Shown: in pieces, positions 20,154 to 32,763 of the stretch
How positions within the stretch are numbered: position 1 is the stretch's first letter
Layout: each line of letters starts with the position of its first letter
DNA from: Pohlia nutans
Lineage: Eukaryota; Streptophyta; Bryopsida; Bryales; Mniaceae
Direction of reading: 5' to 3'
Length of the DNA stretch: 64,000 nucleotides
Assembly: GCA_022496805.1 (NCBI GenBank)
Contig: CM040087.1
Span: 7,142,001 to 7,206,000 of the forward strand
Position numbers and translations under genes: made by a program
Notes under the pieces: model-generated
What the model was told of the DNA's origin: nothing
What the model saw: the letters and a program-made list of their open reading frames with translations, nothing else
Databases searched by the model: none

Positions 20154-21745
20154 CATCAGGAATTTCAGACCCCACTGGTTTCGCACGATTTCAGTGCGTT
20201 TATCGTTGAACACTGATGACGTGCATTTAGAAGTGTCGTTATCGTATAGAAGTGACATGCATTACTAGGATGTCGATGCAGCGTCTTTTCAATGATTATG
20301 AAAAAGTGTTGTTTCCACAGGAAAGTCGTGTTTGACGGAATCCGTGTGTTAATCGTGTATCTACATTACATCGCTAATAAGACACGGATATCATGCGATT
20401 GCCTAAAATGCGGATTTAGTATCGTATACGCATCATATCAACGCCTTTTATTATATCCGTGCGGTTTCAACATCTATCATAATGACAATTATTGTCGTAC
20501 GACATCCGTTCTAAAACTATTGATTTATTGATGAAATATAATAAATAGAGAAAATACCAAATATATTTTAATTTTTTCTTTTGGAATATTTTGGGAATCT
20601 GTTGGCATCTTTTCTAAATAGTTTGAATTATTTTAGAAATTTTTGGAATATTCCTATAATATTCTTAAAGTATCCTTATAGTCTAATTTTCCAAAATATT
20701 TTAAATATTCATTTATAGAATTTAAAAGAAATTAACATTAAAATTTCAATGGAATTACATTTTATATTTTTAGAATTCAAAATTTGGTATTATTGGTTAT
20801 ATTTGTACTTTTCATCATAGGAGTCCAAAAAAGATGTACATAAAAGAACAACATCACTTTTTCAAAATAGTAAAATTTCTAACACCACGATTTTGGCAAA
20901 AAATAAATAAATTCATAATATTTCAAAAAAATCCTAGATATAGAAAAACTCCTGCATAATCTAGTGCAAAAAAAATTTGGAAAAAAAGTTTTTTTCACAA
21001 CGTTAAAAACATTCAAAGTCCGCTGAAAAGAAAAAACAACTCACAGCCATGATCTGCCATCACGATTTTGGCTAAAAACTAAAAAATTCAAAGTATTTTG
21101 AAAAAAAATTCTAGATATAGAAAAAGGCCTGCGTGTTGTAGTGCAAAAATAAGTTTGAAAAAAGAATTATATATACATGGCAAAAAAATTGCCAATGGTT
21201 CCATTTCTTTATAATTATCAAAAGAGTTCACTTGCATGCATCAAGACTTTGAGGTGGTGTGGTGGTTTAGAGCACGGTTCGTGGTTGGGAGGTCTCAAGT
21301 TCAAGTCCTACCGCTGGCAATAGAGTTTGGTACGCCATGGTGAGCCCCACCGTGGGTTTGGGCAGCTGGAAATAGTTTCAGGAATTTTTTTAAATTTATT
21401 TTTTAATTAGATTATTTTGTCCAAATTTAGATATAGAAAGAAAAAAATCTAGATATAGAAAAGATGATGTCGCACAAAAAACACATTGAATCAGTGTGGC
21501 TTTAAACACGATTAAGACACGACATTCGCCAACTGTACAGAGTGAAGAATTCGCACGTTTTTAATAGATGTATCAATCGCGTCGAATCAGTACTATATCC
21601 GCTTGTACGATCAGGATGTCATATCAGTGCAGTTGCGATGAATGACGCAACGATGTGGAACCAATGCAAAAAATACACGCACCCATGAAATATCGGAAAT
21701 CGCACTGAAATCGTGCGAAATCAGTGGGGTCTGAAATTGCTGATG
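20154..21745. mobile_element. Family B DNA element, copy 1, nested in MITE A
   Basis: The inverted ends are CATCAGGAATTTCAGACCCC and GGGGTCTGAAATTGCTGATG, followed inward by the short palindromic block CGCACGATTTCAGTGCG. The empty site in MITE A reads GTAAGAGCTTGG; the filled site has AG on both sides. A second copy is at 44721-45522 in the opposite orientation. Inside are a tRNA-like module (21253-21365) and an imperfect direct duplication (about 20886-21000 versus 21060-21170, sharing CACGATTTTGGC and CTAGATATAGAAAAA). No transposase is encoded. Confidence 0.85.
21253..21365 (+). repeat. tRNA-like (Pol III promoter-like) module in element B
   Basis: TGGTTTAGAGCACGG resembles a tRNA A box. 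AGTTCAAGTCC, about 35 bp further on, resembles a B box. The sequence then continues GCCATGGTGAGCCCCACCG. The same module is in family B copy 2, on the minus strand, so it was part of the family before the copies dispersed. It is probably an old SINE captured by the DNA element. It does not fold as a full tRNA and is not called a tRNA gene. Confidence 0.6.
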
Positions 21746-21982
21746 AGCTTGGTGTTCTTCGAAAGTTTTCAAAAGTTTTTAGCCCAAAAAAGAAGCTAAA
21801 AAACTTTTGAAAACTTTTGAAGACCACCAAGCTCTTACACACCTCTTACACACTTAATAATAATAAACCACCACGATTTTTCACACCTTCTAACTATTTG
21901 AAGTGAAGAAATAATAAGAGTATAATAAAGAAAAAATCACGGTATCTTCTTCAAAATTTGATGGACTTTAAGGATAACTCTA

Positions 21983-24260
21983 TTGGTTCACAATAATTGC
22001 ACCAAAAAGTGTAGGGAAAATAAAGTTAAATGAATAAAAAGAACAGTAGGCTAAAGAACAAAGATTTTTGTGGGTTGTCTATATTTTTGGCAATGGGAGC
22101 GTAAAGAATTAATTGTGCACTGAGATTGCTTGATACGTGTGTATATACTTTATACTGTAAATGCAAGTGGCCCCTTTGTAGTGACTGTACAAGACAATAG
22201 GAATATCTTTGGACACTAGGAACTTATTGGAGTTATCCCTTTAGTTACCAGTCTGATTTTTATTTTTATTTTTAGAAATCTCAGTTTGAGAGAATCTTAA
22301 ATTTGGGCACAAATTGTTGAAAATAGGAATATATAAACAAAATTTCACCAAAGTAATTTTTTTCAATTGCAATATAAATTTTCATGTTTATCCATCATTA
22401 CATAAGGGTCTTTAGCCCTTGTGAAATGTACCTTGGTATAAGAATCGTTGTAGCGGATTTTAGAAATATTGGACATGCCACATCATCATTTACCTAAAGA
22501 ATGATAAGGAAGTTGGCAGTAGCCTTGCCTCAAGAATCACATATTTTGAATATTTCATCTTTTGTACCATGAGAGCAAAAGGACATTGAACCCTGGTAAG
22601 GGCTAAAGAACCTTATGTAACCCTTTAAAGGTTGAAGTGTTTTTTAGAGAGAAGTGTCTCAAAGTGGAAACTCACTCTTTAAACTCATTTTTAGTTCAAA
22701 ATGATCGCAAAACTAGTGTATGGTGGGTTGATAAAGCAAGGCAATGCACCATCTAAAGGTGTGGAACTTGAGACCTCCCCAATGCTAGAAGAGAGTTCCC
22801 ACAATTTCCTCCAAGCTGACCAAGGGACTATTCATGAACAATACTTGTCAAAAATTGTTCTAATAGGGATGCAAATTCCACTTGAACACCACTTTTGTTT
22901 TTGGTTAACTCTATTGTTTCAGTTTCTTTTTGCTAATATTGAATGTCATTCAAAGACTCTAACCATAAAAATTTGTTGTGCATGTGATTGGTGCATCTTC
23001 TTGTGATAAATTAGAAAGAATCAACCTTGCATGACTCGAATTATTACACGTATTTGGAGGTGTATCATGTTGAAATTACAAAACTGCCACAAAATCCCTA
23101 TGATTGAAAACATTTGTAGGAGAATTAGCTTTTGTTGAGCCTTTGATTGAGTCAATATTGTACTTCTATAGAGCTTTCTAAAGACATTTCAATTCTTTTG
23201 TAATTGATGATTTTTCACTGCTTTTGTAAACATTTTCAAAGTTGAGACATATAATTCTTGTATAGTACGTGCTTTAGCCTAAACACACATTCAATCAAGT
23301 CTAATTGGGTACCACATTTTTATGAATGAGTTTTAGGTCTTATGTTTTAGTGTAGACGGTATATTGAAAATTCTTTAGTACATGTAGTTGATAATATATT
23401 TTAGCCCCCTCGTGTATTATCATTTATATTTATTGTCAATGTCATTATCCAAATGGTAATCGATTGGAATCAAGACTAAAACAAGATTGAAATTGCACGA
23501 CAAAGGTTGGTATTTTGGCACACAATTGTTGGGTTGTGCATTGTATTGAACCTTATTTAGAATTGCGAGTTTGACCGGGTAAATGTAGTGTGGACGCTTG
23601 ATTGCTCGACTCTCGAGAATTATGCAATAGTAAACAGTGCCTTCATCCTGCTTGACGAGCTTTGTTCAACTAGTAGAACTGGATTAGCCATCTGTTCATC
23701 ACTTCAGCCTCAGTATCAATAAAAGAATATACTCCATATTTATCCGGATGGACAAATGCCATAGAATTTGATGAGCTTGCGTCTACCGAGCAATTAGAAC
23801 TTGTTTCAATGATCACAAGTGTCCAGTACCGCAAGTCTCGTGCAAAACGAGATTTGGCCATTAGCCATGAGAAATTGATACTTGGCGATAAAAATTCGAT
23901 CTCAACAGATTTGGCTCTTTTACCCAAAGATCTCTCCACAAATCTCTATACAAAAATCACAATACTTCATAATTATGTTCAAATGCTTAAAGTGATGCAA
24001 AAAGTATACTCTACCTTCCAGAAATCAGCTTTGCATATTCAAAAAGTGGATCGACTCCATTCGAGTTCTTCTGCAGTTCTCCTTCGGATCTTCTGGAGTC
24101 TGTACAATGCCACCGACTCAATTAATTTCTGTGCGAACAAGAGTCATGGCCCATTCACACCTGCCGCACTTCTTCTGCGTTCCCTAAATGGAGGAAGGTA
24201 AAACCAAGAAAGAAAGAAAATATTCAAAGCCTTGCTGCAACTACTTTCAAGCACTCTGCA
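21983..24260. other. Intergenic, no gene recognised
   Basis: AT-rich to about 23.5 kb, then more balanced. Two overlapping open frames, 23670-23939 (minus, 89 aa) and 23809-24201 (plus, 130 aa), show no domain I know; at most one could be real. The minus frame ends YGVYSFIDTEAEVMNRWL, has protein-like composition and could be a gene fragment. Confidence 0.4.
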
Positions 24261-24610
24261 CACTACACTAAATAGTGTATTTAGTGTGAGGCACTGTAAT
24301 TGCGAACATCACTCTAAATATCAAAAAACCTACTTTTGTAAAAACACTAAATGTGAATTCTCACACTATTTATGAAGAATAGTAACGTTTTGACATTGTG
24401 ATCTTTTGAGATATGGATATTTAGTGTAAGTAAGGAATGAAACTTGAGATGAAAGTTTAGATGGAAAAACTGAAATTTTAGAAATGGAATGAATCAAATT
24501 GGATGATAACCGTCAACACTAATTACCCACAAATTGACAATTAGTGTTAGACAAGTAGTAGGGGTAAGCACATTATTCATCACCTCACACTAAATACACT
24601 ATTTAGTGTA
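24261..24610. mobile_element. MITE with perfect 28-bp inverted ends rich in CACTAAAT
   Basis: The segment 24264-24291 is perfectly inverted at 24583-24610; its core is TACACTAAATAGTGTATTTA. Further CACTAAAT or ATTTAGTG motifs occur inside, as subterminal repeats do in some DNA transposons. CTGCA flanks both sides (24256-24260 and 24611-24615). Superfamily unassigned. Confidence 0.8.
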
Positions 24611-24615
24611 CTGCA

Positions 24616-26731
24616 AGTAACATAGAATCATCCTCCTTTTTTGCATTGCGTTCCTTTCTATCATGCGTTCAAAGTAATTTATAATTTCGTATTTTCTATT
24701 TCTTGGTTGACAACAGATTCCCTCAAAATTACCTGACGCATGCGTGCATGCGGAAGCATTGGTGTATGTGAACGGGCCATCTGCACAGACCTCGCCATAT
24801 GAAAATGTGAAAACTGAAAACGAATTTGGTGGGTCCTTTTCGGCTCCATCACGGAAAAGTTGCTTACAGTACTTTCACTGTTTCCCCCAAAAAATATTTC
24901 AGAATTAAGAAAATAAAAAAATGTGGCTCACTTGTCGCTTCATTCGGACCTAGCTATAAAAGGAATGAGTCCTTAGCTTCATCTTGCCAGATTCGGCATG
25001 AACCATTACTATAAATTTGACACGGACTATTGTGAAGCGCATGATTCACATGTTAACCATTTCCAAGAGGAAGCTATTTAAATTAGCAAAAACTACTTTA
25101 CCCTCACATGACGAAGATTTCTGACCACACTCATCCATTCGATTCGATGCGGCAGTGATGTGGTCAGCGTAGAGCCGTTCGATACCTCCGATCAGAAATT
25201 TAAAAATGCTAAGAAAACTAAAACCTGATATTTTAAGGTGAGGAACTTTGCCTTGATGCGCGCGTTTCATACCCGAATATGTGAAAGATAGTTCGAGAGG
25301 CTCATGATTTCAGGAGGATTATGGGGTCAAGAATAGCTTGTAGAATGGTGACTTTCATTAGTGGCAATAAACTAATGATTAATTAAATGATCAAGTTGAT
25401 TAACACTACAATGGACAACTATCTACGTAAATGCAAGAGTCGAAGTGTGAGGACCCACCGACACGATTCCTATTGAGATATCAGTGTAGTACGTGGTCCA
25501 CCGGTTCCTGCAGTAAACGGGTATATGATTAAAATGCTACTAGGTTATGCTACGTTTTGCATACCAGGATTTCTGAAGGCTCCTCACCTCGGCCAAATAA
25601 AAAGGTCTAGCCTCTTGGACCTTGTGTACTTGCGTAGCTGCAGAGAGGATTAGAACTCCTGCAGTCTCTAGTGGTCCCTCCCATTCCAGGTTAACAATCT
25701 GCAGACACTGACTTCCCATGATCTAGTGTTGTACAAATGTCATATATCTGACTGGACTTGAGCGGTGGCCAGATGCTGAGATTGAACTTTTTAGTACACT
25801 TCGCACGGTTAAATGGGTGTAGACAGATCAAATGTGAAGCAGTCTCTGATGCGAAGTTACTTACCTTGGGGTTGTTGCTAGTGCCGTAATCTTAGACTGT
25901 CAATTTCCCGACATCCTTTCAGCCTTGACAGTCACGTACTCTCCAGTTTCTGTAGCCGGCCAGTTTTGCAATCTAATGTAGAAAACGCAGCTTAAGTCGA
26001 TCGAATCCATAAGTCGAAGTCCGTTTCCCTTGCAGATTCGATCTCTAGAAACTGCTGCTTGCTTTAAACTCCTGTCATGGATCTTATTGCAGATCATAGA
26101 CGATCGAATCTCGATAAATAGCGGTTCAAGAATCAAAAGCTAACGTAAAGTTCACCACTGACGGTCTTTTCCCTGATCCACTGTAACAAAAGCCTTGTTA
26201 AGATGTTGGTTTCGAATACTTACATGCGAAGGCAGAGTCGTGGAGTTAGAATAGCAAAGATCCTTGCGTGGCAGATCTGTCCCACGTGAGAAGAAAGCCT
26301 GCTATGCGGCCATTCTACTGCTCAATGTCGTTTAATGTGCCAACATGGTCCGATTCAAGTGCCAGTAGATCAAGATGAGCACGCTTCGTCAGCTCCAATA
26401 TCCTCCTTGCAAGAGTACTGCTGCTAATTGGAGTACTACTCGGAGCCCTCGGTTGGTCGCAGTAATTTGTTAGAGTACTCCAGATGCCCTATCTTTCTTA
26501 TTCCTCTTCCACTCACATTTCTTTTCTATCGTTAGCTCCTTGTTTTGAATGAAGTCGAAGCAGCTGTATTCTCAAAAACTACAGATATTGAGAATCTATC
26601 ATTTAATGTGGCAGTTACTGTTCAGCACATAATGGAGCGTTTCCTTACCGTTTAGAAATATGTAGTTCGTGCTACTCTTGACATACATAAATATATCCTG
26701 GCAGCTCCAATAGTACTCGATAACCCAAGCT
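24616..26731. other. Upstream region of the ERF gene
   Basis: No coding region recognised. The composition becomes more balanced after 25 kb, in keeping with promoter and leader sequence of the gene at 26732. An ATAAATATA motif lies near 26688, only about 40 bp before the ATG, and could be a TATA box with a short leader. Short frames here look random. Confidence 0.45.
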
Positions 26732-28372
26732 ATGGCGTTGCACGATTTGTTGCTCAGCAACGCTGCACATGCGAAGCGGAAGTGGGATGCGGCTGGCTTG
26801 TTGTCTACATCGCTTAAGAAAGAGAAAACTCATGCGGGGCTGGTCGACGTTCACCGTCGGGATCGGGCAACTCATATCGGTGGAGCTTGTGTGCGCTGCT
26901 TGGCCCCAGCCTTCCAAGACCAGCTTTGCAAGACGTGCTCAATATCAACATTCGTCAATCCAGTTCAACATGATTCAGCCGGCACAATTCACCTGCATCC
27001 ACATGATCATTTCTACCTTGCAGATGCTCAGATCATCAGGAGCCAGCCAAAGAGCTCGTCGTCTCCCTCGATAGCAAGTATTTCTCATCATCCAACGCAG
27101 TACACGAGCTGGGATGATGATGACTTTTCCCAAGTAAAGCAGCAGACTTCTGTGAACATGCCATCGGATCACCAGTGCAGCCAGTCTGTCGGTAACGCCT
27201 CAACGCACATTGGGCCTGTTAGTGATCTATCAGTGGGTGTGGAGGACGAGATGGCTGCCAGCCATGACTACGGAATTGGTGCTATTGTGGGACAGCATGC
27301 TCTTTTTGGCGATTCCCAGTCCACTAGGCAAATTCAGTTCAGTTCCGGCTTCGCAGAGGCTGAGTCTCCTGTGCCCAATCCCTGGCAACAGCCTATCAAT
27401 TCTGCTTTCTCCAGTGGAAGTATGAAGGCCGAGAGAGTGTACGCAGATTATACGTCAGATGGTTTTAGGCATTCTGTAACGCACGACATTGCCAATAGTA
27501 CTACTCAACAAGCTCCAACTCGTTTTCAAGAGTTAATGAGTCCTGATTCCGAAGGTCACCTTAGTCTTGGCTTTGGATCTGCGTTGCACGTTGTGCGGCA
27601 TCCACATTTGTATGCTGGTACCACTTTGGCTGAAGAGTTAGTGAGGCCTGCAGAGCACCAATGTTTGTCGAACAATATTTCGAATGCCAGTGCCATGAGT
27701 AGTGATCATGGTGTCACTACCAAGAGAGTTATTTACAGAGGTGTCACTGCCAAGAGAGCTTACAGAGGTGTCAGGAAAAGGCCGTGGGGAAGATGGTCAG
27801 CTGAGATTCGTGACAGAATCGGAAAATGCAGACACTGGCTTGGCACGTTTGACACAGCTGAGGATGCGGCAAGAGCTTATGACGCCGCTGCGAGAAGATT
27901 GCGAGGAGCAAAGGCCCGAACCAATTTTGAGCTGCCAGCTTCGTCCAGCTCAGCCTCGCCTCCTCCCACAGAATCCCCGAATCTGCTTCCAGGAGAAACC
28001 CTCCATGCCCGTGCTATTAGGCTCTCTCTGAAGCCTCTTGCTGCTTCCACCATAGCTAACTCTAATCAAGCACGACCTAATCATGTAGAAGTAGCCAAAG
28101 TGTCGGAAGAACGACTCAACGCACGGTCACCAATTACTTCTAGTCAGGGACCTGCTAGGATTCAAACTGGAATGGTGGAGCTGGATCTCACACTCGGAAT
28201 TTGCAGCCCCAGATCATGCAGCACGCAGGAGTCTGCCGAGACTGTAGCCATTCAGCTCCATGCAGCTTCCCCTCGGCTCTTTCCAACTTCACGATTTTCC
28301 GCAGTAGACTCGCATCCCCCTGCCTCAAATTACAGGACTTGGGGCTGCTCCACCGCTCATTTCCCGGATTAA
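26732..28372 (+). CDS. AP2/ERF transcription factor with EAR-type repressor motif
   Basis: Single exon, 546 aa, starting at the first ATG. The AP2/ERF domain is at about residues 344-401: [18 protein letters not shown], then [20 protein letters not shown]. Asp at domain position 19 fits the ERF side of the family, although position 14 is Ser rather than the usual Ala. Near the C-terminus LDLTL (484-488) has the LxLxL pattern of EAR motifs, which recruit TOPLESS-type co-repressors, so a nuclear repressor acting on GCC-box-like sites is likely. Odd points: the N-terminus has C53-x2-C56-x9-C66-x2-C69, which could bind zinc; the protein is about twice the length of common EAR-containing ERFs; and [15 protein letters not shown] shows a small duplication at the start of the domain. 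The middle is Ser/Gln/His-rich and probably disordered. Confidence 0.9.
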   Translation: MALHDLLLSNAAHAKRKWDAAGLLSTSLKKEKTHAGLVDVHRRDRATHIGGACVRCLAPAFQDQLCKTCSISTFVNPVQHDSAGTIHLHPHDHFYLADAQIIRSQPKSSSSPSIASISHHPTQYTSWDDDDFSQVKQQTSVNMPSDHQCSQSVGNASTHIGPVSDLSVGVEDEMAASHDYGIGAIVGQHALFGDSQSTRQIQFSSGFAEAESPVPNPWQQPINSAFSSGSMKAERVYADYTSDGFRHSVTHDIANSTTQQAPTRFQELMSPDSEGHLSLGFGSALHVVRHPHLYAGTTLAEELVRPAEHQCLSNNISNASAMSSDHGVTTKRVIYRGVTAKRAYRGVRKRPWGRWSAEIRDRIGKCRHWLGTFDTAEDAARAYDAAARRLRGAKARTNFELPASSSSASPPPTESPNLLPGETLHARAIRLSLKPLAASTIANSNQARPNHVEVAKVSEERLNARSPITSSQGPARIQTGMVELDLTLGICSPRSCSTQESAETVAIQLHAASPRLFPTSRFSAVDSHPPASNYRTWGCSTAHFPD

Positions 28373-30860
28373 AATTATGGCCAAGCCTGCAGTACTCCAA
28401 GATCAGTTATCGGAGAAGACGATCATAGCATATCTGTAGCATATATCACTGGAAGGATTCAGGTCTGGAGTGGCGTCCCACTCATCTAGCTCAACACAGA
28501 TCTCTGGGCAGTAGTAGCGACATTATTTAGTTGTACGTCTATATGCTCGAGTAAAGTTGTACAGATCTCATGTTTAAAAATTTAGAGCTCTGAGAGCACT
28601 GCCAACTGAGGTCAGCTCGTCAGGATCTGAACAAAGGTCTACAGTACTCCAGCTCAAAAGTTATCTAACACACAAAGTTAACGAAGCTAACCAGAAAAGT
28701 ACGGGGACCTGTAGAATCTTCGGATTGTCTGTAACAAAATGTACTATTTGTTGCTAACACGAGCTTGGCATGGAGGATAATTAGAGAGCCGGAAATAGTA
28801 TAATTACACAGATTACATGGACTTCAACCACTCACTATCCCAGTGGACCCAGTCTTCATGAATTTATGAAACATGGTAAAAAACTACCTCCAGACTCCGA
28901 CACAAATGATAGTGTACTATTGTATCTTCGATCTCCCTCCCGTCTCCTCTGTATGAACAGTATTCAGTTTCTTGTTTCCTGCTTCTGTTTGCATCACCAT
29001 CACCTCTTGATTTTTCCCCGAATATGTTGCCTCTCATTGTTCTTAGAAGTTCGATAGAATTAGTCCATGTATTTGTTTCTGTTGCTGACCCTATTGAATC
29101 TTATATACCTGTCAGTCTTGACTCTTGGACAGTGAACAGCGTTTTTGACTAGCTGCAGTCGAGGTATGAATGGTGCAGTCCGTTTAATTTATATCACCAA
29201 GCCCTTGATCTGATAATATTGCCAATGGTTACGCCTCAGAGACCAATATATTGGACAAAGCTAGGTCATATAAACGCACAGATCTTGCACTCATAGAAAA
29301 GGAACCTCCCGTGTATTATACCCCTGAAGAATGTCGCCAGGGGGTACATTTGCCCAGGTGAGGTTCCCGATACTACATGTGTCCCCCTAATCGAATGCCA
29401 GTTGTTGTATGACTTGAATCTTAATTAGATTAATCATAAACTAGCACGCGGATAAGCCTTAAATCTTGGTAATGATAAAACCATACATTTGGATCAAGAC
29501 ATCCAAATTTTGATCCGAACGCTTGCTGCAGGTGCAAGAGGGCAGGATTTTTTGGCATGTTGCAACTCAGCAGCAGTTGCCAATTTAGAGACACAATTCG
29601 TGCCAATTTCTAGCTTCGCATAAGACGAGATCAGATTCTCCTCTTGTCGATGACAGAAGAAGATTGGTAAGACCACTTCCTACCAGCATTATGCCAAGGT
29701 AACCTCACAAATCACCAGTTTAATAAAGCTCCAGATCGGTAGTGATGTTTTTGATCACGTACACCACAGGCAAACCAAGTGAGGTGCTTCGACATAGACA
29801 AGTTACATGATCAAGGATCGTTCCTCTGAGCTAATCGACTATCCCAATAGCTGAAAGCAAAGTACAATCATGTATATATGGACCTTGTCGATTGGTGAAG
29901 AAATGAAAAACGACGTGCCAATAAAAGAGTGCCGGTCAACCCTAATTTCGTGTGAATTTTAGTGATACTAACAAGATGAGAACCCTCACTTATTGTTGTG
30001 CAAGAAACATCAAAACGTATTGACTAATTTGACACATAATATTCAATCGAGATCGCAAATTAAAAGATCCAGATGTAATATTCGATCATTCCAAAGTACG
30101 TAACAAGAACGGAAGTTTTAGCAGATATAACTCACAGCATGCATTCCTCAATGCTTCCGCATGCATCGTTCATCAAAACTTTGGCCATTTTGACGATTCT
30201 AATTCTGAATTTGAGAGATGCCATTTTCTTCTCCTCCGATGACCGTCTCAATTCGCACTCATACGAACAGCTTCAGACACACTGCAACACCGCAAAATTA
30301 GGAGACATAAATAAGATAAAGAATTCTTCCTAATTAATATAAGTCTTGAACAAAACTTGAACTATCAGTTATGAAATTGTACAATTCTGTTTAATACATG
30401 TATTTGAAGCATTGATCAAACATATAAGCTCAAAATTCAGGTGATGAATTAAGCCATTGAAAAACTTGCTCATTTGTTCAATTCATGGCTTAACGAGAAC
30501 GCGTTGTCTGTAAAGTATCGTGCTCTACATCGCCCTGCTGCCATCAAGTGGTGCTTGAAAGAACATACAGCCACAACTAAAATTATGAACAGAAGAAGAA
30601 AAATCAAAAATTAAAAAACTAAAATTAAAAACCTAATTACAGAATCGAGAGCCAAACCTGACAGAGACTCAGAGAGTGCTGATCGAGTACCGCTAAGTTA
30701 TGTTGCTGCAATTGTCAGAGAAGCTCTCGACTACACAGCCCCGTTTCCTCAACATTGTTAGAAAAGACACAGTGATGGCATTAACCCTAACGGATGTGTT
30801 CTCATTCACTGAGTGTTCCTTCATCCACTTTTCATCCATGTTGTTGTCCTTCCACAAACT
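28373..30860. other. Downstream of ERF gene; no gene recognised
   Basis: The first few hundred bases are probable 3' UTR. A 64-aa open frame at 30139-30333 begins with a hydrophobic stretch (TLAILTILILNL) that resembles a signal peptide and could be a small secreted peptide, but it has no known peptide motif. The rest holds no recognisable feature. Confidence 0.4.
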
Positions 30861-31165
30861 TAGGCCCACTTTATACTTGGGGCCGGATTGAGGGCCGGCC
30901 CGAACTCTTCAAATTTCAACCAAATTCAATCAATAGGATCACTTGATTCTTTCAAATTCAACCAAAAGGCTTTATACTAGGGCCGGACTGGAAGGAGTAA
31001 TTTTTCCTACGTGGCGTCCTATGTGGCATAATTTTGGCGCCAAATTCTTGGGCTGGTTTGATGAAATTGGGACAAGGTTTGCTATGGCTCAAACTCCAAA
31101 CTGGGACCGGATTGAATCGAGCCGGCCTTCCATCCAACCCCAGCATGTGTATAAAGTGGACCTTG
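30861..31165. repeat. Candidate MITE with AGGCCCACTTTATAC ends
   Basis: The left end TAGGCCCACTTTATAC and the right end GTATAAAGTGGACCTT are inverted over about 15 bp with one mismatch. The interior repeats GGGCCGGA-type motifs. Target duplication is unclear. Confidence 0.5.
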
Positions 31166-31409
31166 GATAGTAGAATATTACATCTTGGGTACAAAGTTAA
31201 AGCCTAAAGTAAATAGAATGAATAGAATGAAGAGTAGAGAAATCAAACTTGGGTCAATTTTTCCATAGTCATTTGGATTAAGAGTTTTGGACTTTTAAAG
31301 AATTTTTGAAGAGTATTTTGCAAGCATTTATTTTTTACATCCTGAGCATTTTTTTAAAGTAAAAATACACTTCCAAAAACCTCTCTTTGAAACAATGATA
31401 AATTTTTCA

Positions 31410-31446
<37 letters not shown>

Positions 31447-31523
31447 GTATTTTTTATTTGGTACATCCAACAGTAGGATTTATTTTTGATTGATTTGTTG
31501 CACCATGTGTTGAAACAGTTTCA
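31166..31523. other. AT-rich spacer with (ATT)n
   Basis: No gene. A run of about twelve ATT units lies at about 31411-31447. Confidence 0.6.
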
Positions 31524-32192
31524 TTAACCCCTAAAGGACTAAATGTCCTAACTAGGACATTTCAAAGTTCGGGTAGGTTTCCATGGTGTCAATTTTTTTT
31601 TTTTTTTTTTGAAATAAATCATGTGAATTTGGTTCGTCAATACAAAAATGGGAATTTAATTATTTTTTTGATTCCGACTTTTTAAGTAGAAGTTATGGAA
31701 CAAAAGGGGTTTTTTGGGGGAGAATGGGCAGTGCGGGCAGGGCTCAAAAAAAACCTCAAAAATTATTATTTTTCAACTTTAACCGTAGGATCTTGTTGAA
31801 TATTACCAAGAGAGTGCATGGTAAAATTTTCATAGAATTTGACCGTACAGATTGCAAGATTATAGCGTTTGAAGTGAAAAAGATGAAATTGCAGTCTTTT
31901 GGGTATTTTTTGACCGTCTTTGAAGACATGGGAAAAATTGTTAAATTTGTTAAAAAAATTCTTAAATTTTATTTAAATGTTTGATTTGGTACTTTCTATC
32001 AAGCGGAAAAAAAATATTCACAAGAAAATATATAAAAAGAGGTGAAAAAGATGCTCAAAATGTCAATTTAAACAACACTACGTAAAAATAATATTGATAG
32101 AATGAATAGTTTAAATGAAAAAAAATTCCAATGGGTAAGCATCTTATCGATTTTGTACTTTTAGCCAGTCATACCAAAATTCAAAAAATAAA

Positions 32193-32242
<50 letters not shown>

Positions 32243-32563
32243 GTTATTAGTTAGATATTATACATATAGTTGTATATATGATGAATTTTAGGAATCCATT
32301 TGTATAGGTTAGATCTAAAATTCAGAATTTATAATCTATCTTTGTACGTCCATACAAAATACATACTTTATCATGCAAATTTTCACACAGTTACAAATTT
32401 GATACTTTTGTAAATTCTGTTAACGGTAAAATAGTTACCTACCGGCAGTACTACCGAGCTCCTTTTTTACTAGGTAGGTAATTTCCCAAATTACCTCCAA
32501 AAGTAAATCTAAAACGGCTTTTTGACCGATCTGACCGTTACAAGTCAGATCGGGTTGTACATG

Positions 32564-32570
32564 TATAAAA
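32564..32570 (+). promoter_or_regulatory. TATA-box-like motif upstream of a CT-rich leader and minisatellite
   Basis: TATAAAA in the context ATGTATAAAAGCAGT is followed by about 190 bp of CT-rich sequence with exon- or leader-like composition, then the minisatellite. It may be a promoter inside a decayed retroelement LTR. Confidence 0.35.
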
Positions 32571-32763
32571 GCAGTAGAGCCAAACCTCTTGGCAAGCGTT
32601 GTTTTTCCCATCCTCATTTCCTATTGTGTTATTTTGTTTCCTTGTGTGTCTTGCAGGGTTCTTCTCTACTTTCAGCTCTCTTCTGTCTTCTTGCTGCTGC
32701 ATTTACGATTAGAAACCCTTCTCCTTTACCTTCCTTTCTTACCTTAGAGCTATGCTGAGATCT

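Larger units (their letters stand above)
20019..21980. mobile_element. Hairpin MITE, family A copy 2, interrupted
   Basis: The ends are GAGTTATCCTTAAAGTCC and GGACTTTAAGGATAACTC, with TA on both sides (20017-20018 and 21981-21982). Apart from the 1.6-kb insertion at 20154-21745, it matches copy 1 at 5104-5585 closely. The TA target supports a Tc1/mariner-type origin. Confidence 0.88.

Noticed and set aside
21253..21365. Genuine tRNA gene
   Set aside because: A and B boxes are present but I could not make an acceptor stem or full cloverleaf, and the module recurs at the same place in another copy of the same element.
23670..24201. Overlapping 89-aa (minus) and 130-aa (plus) open frames as genes
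   Set aside because: No recognised domain, no splice support, and they overlap each other; mentioned only in the intergenic entry.
30139..30333. 64-aa secreted-peptide gene
   Set aside because: A hydrophobic N-terminal stretch alone is weak evidence; no known peptide motif or promoter support.
31724..31984. 86-aa open frame inside a candidate TTAA element as a transposase fragment
   Set aside because: Low-complexity Lys/Phe/Ile-rich translation without catalytic motifs.
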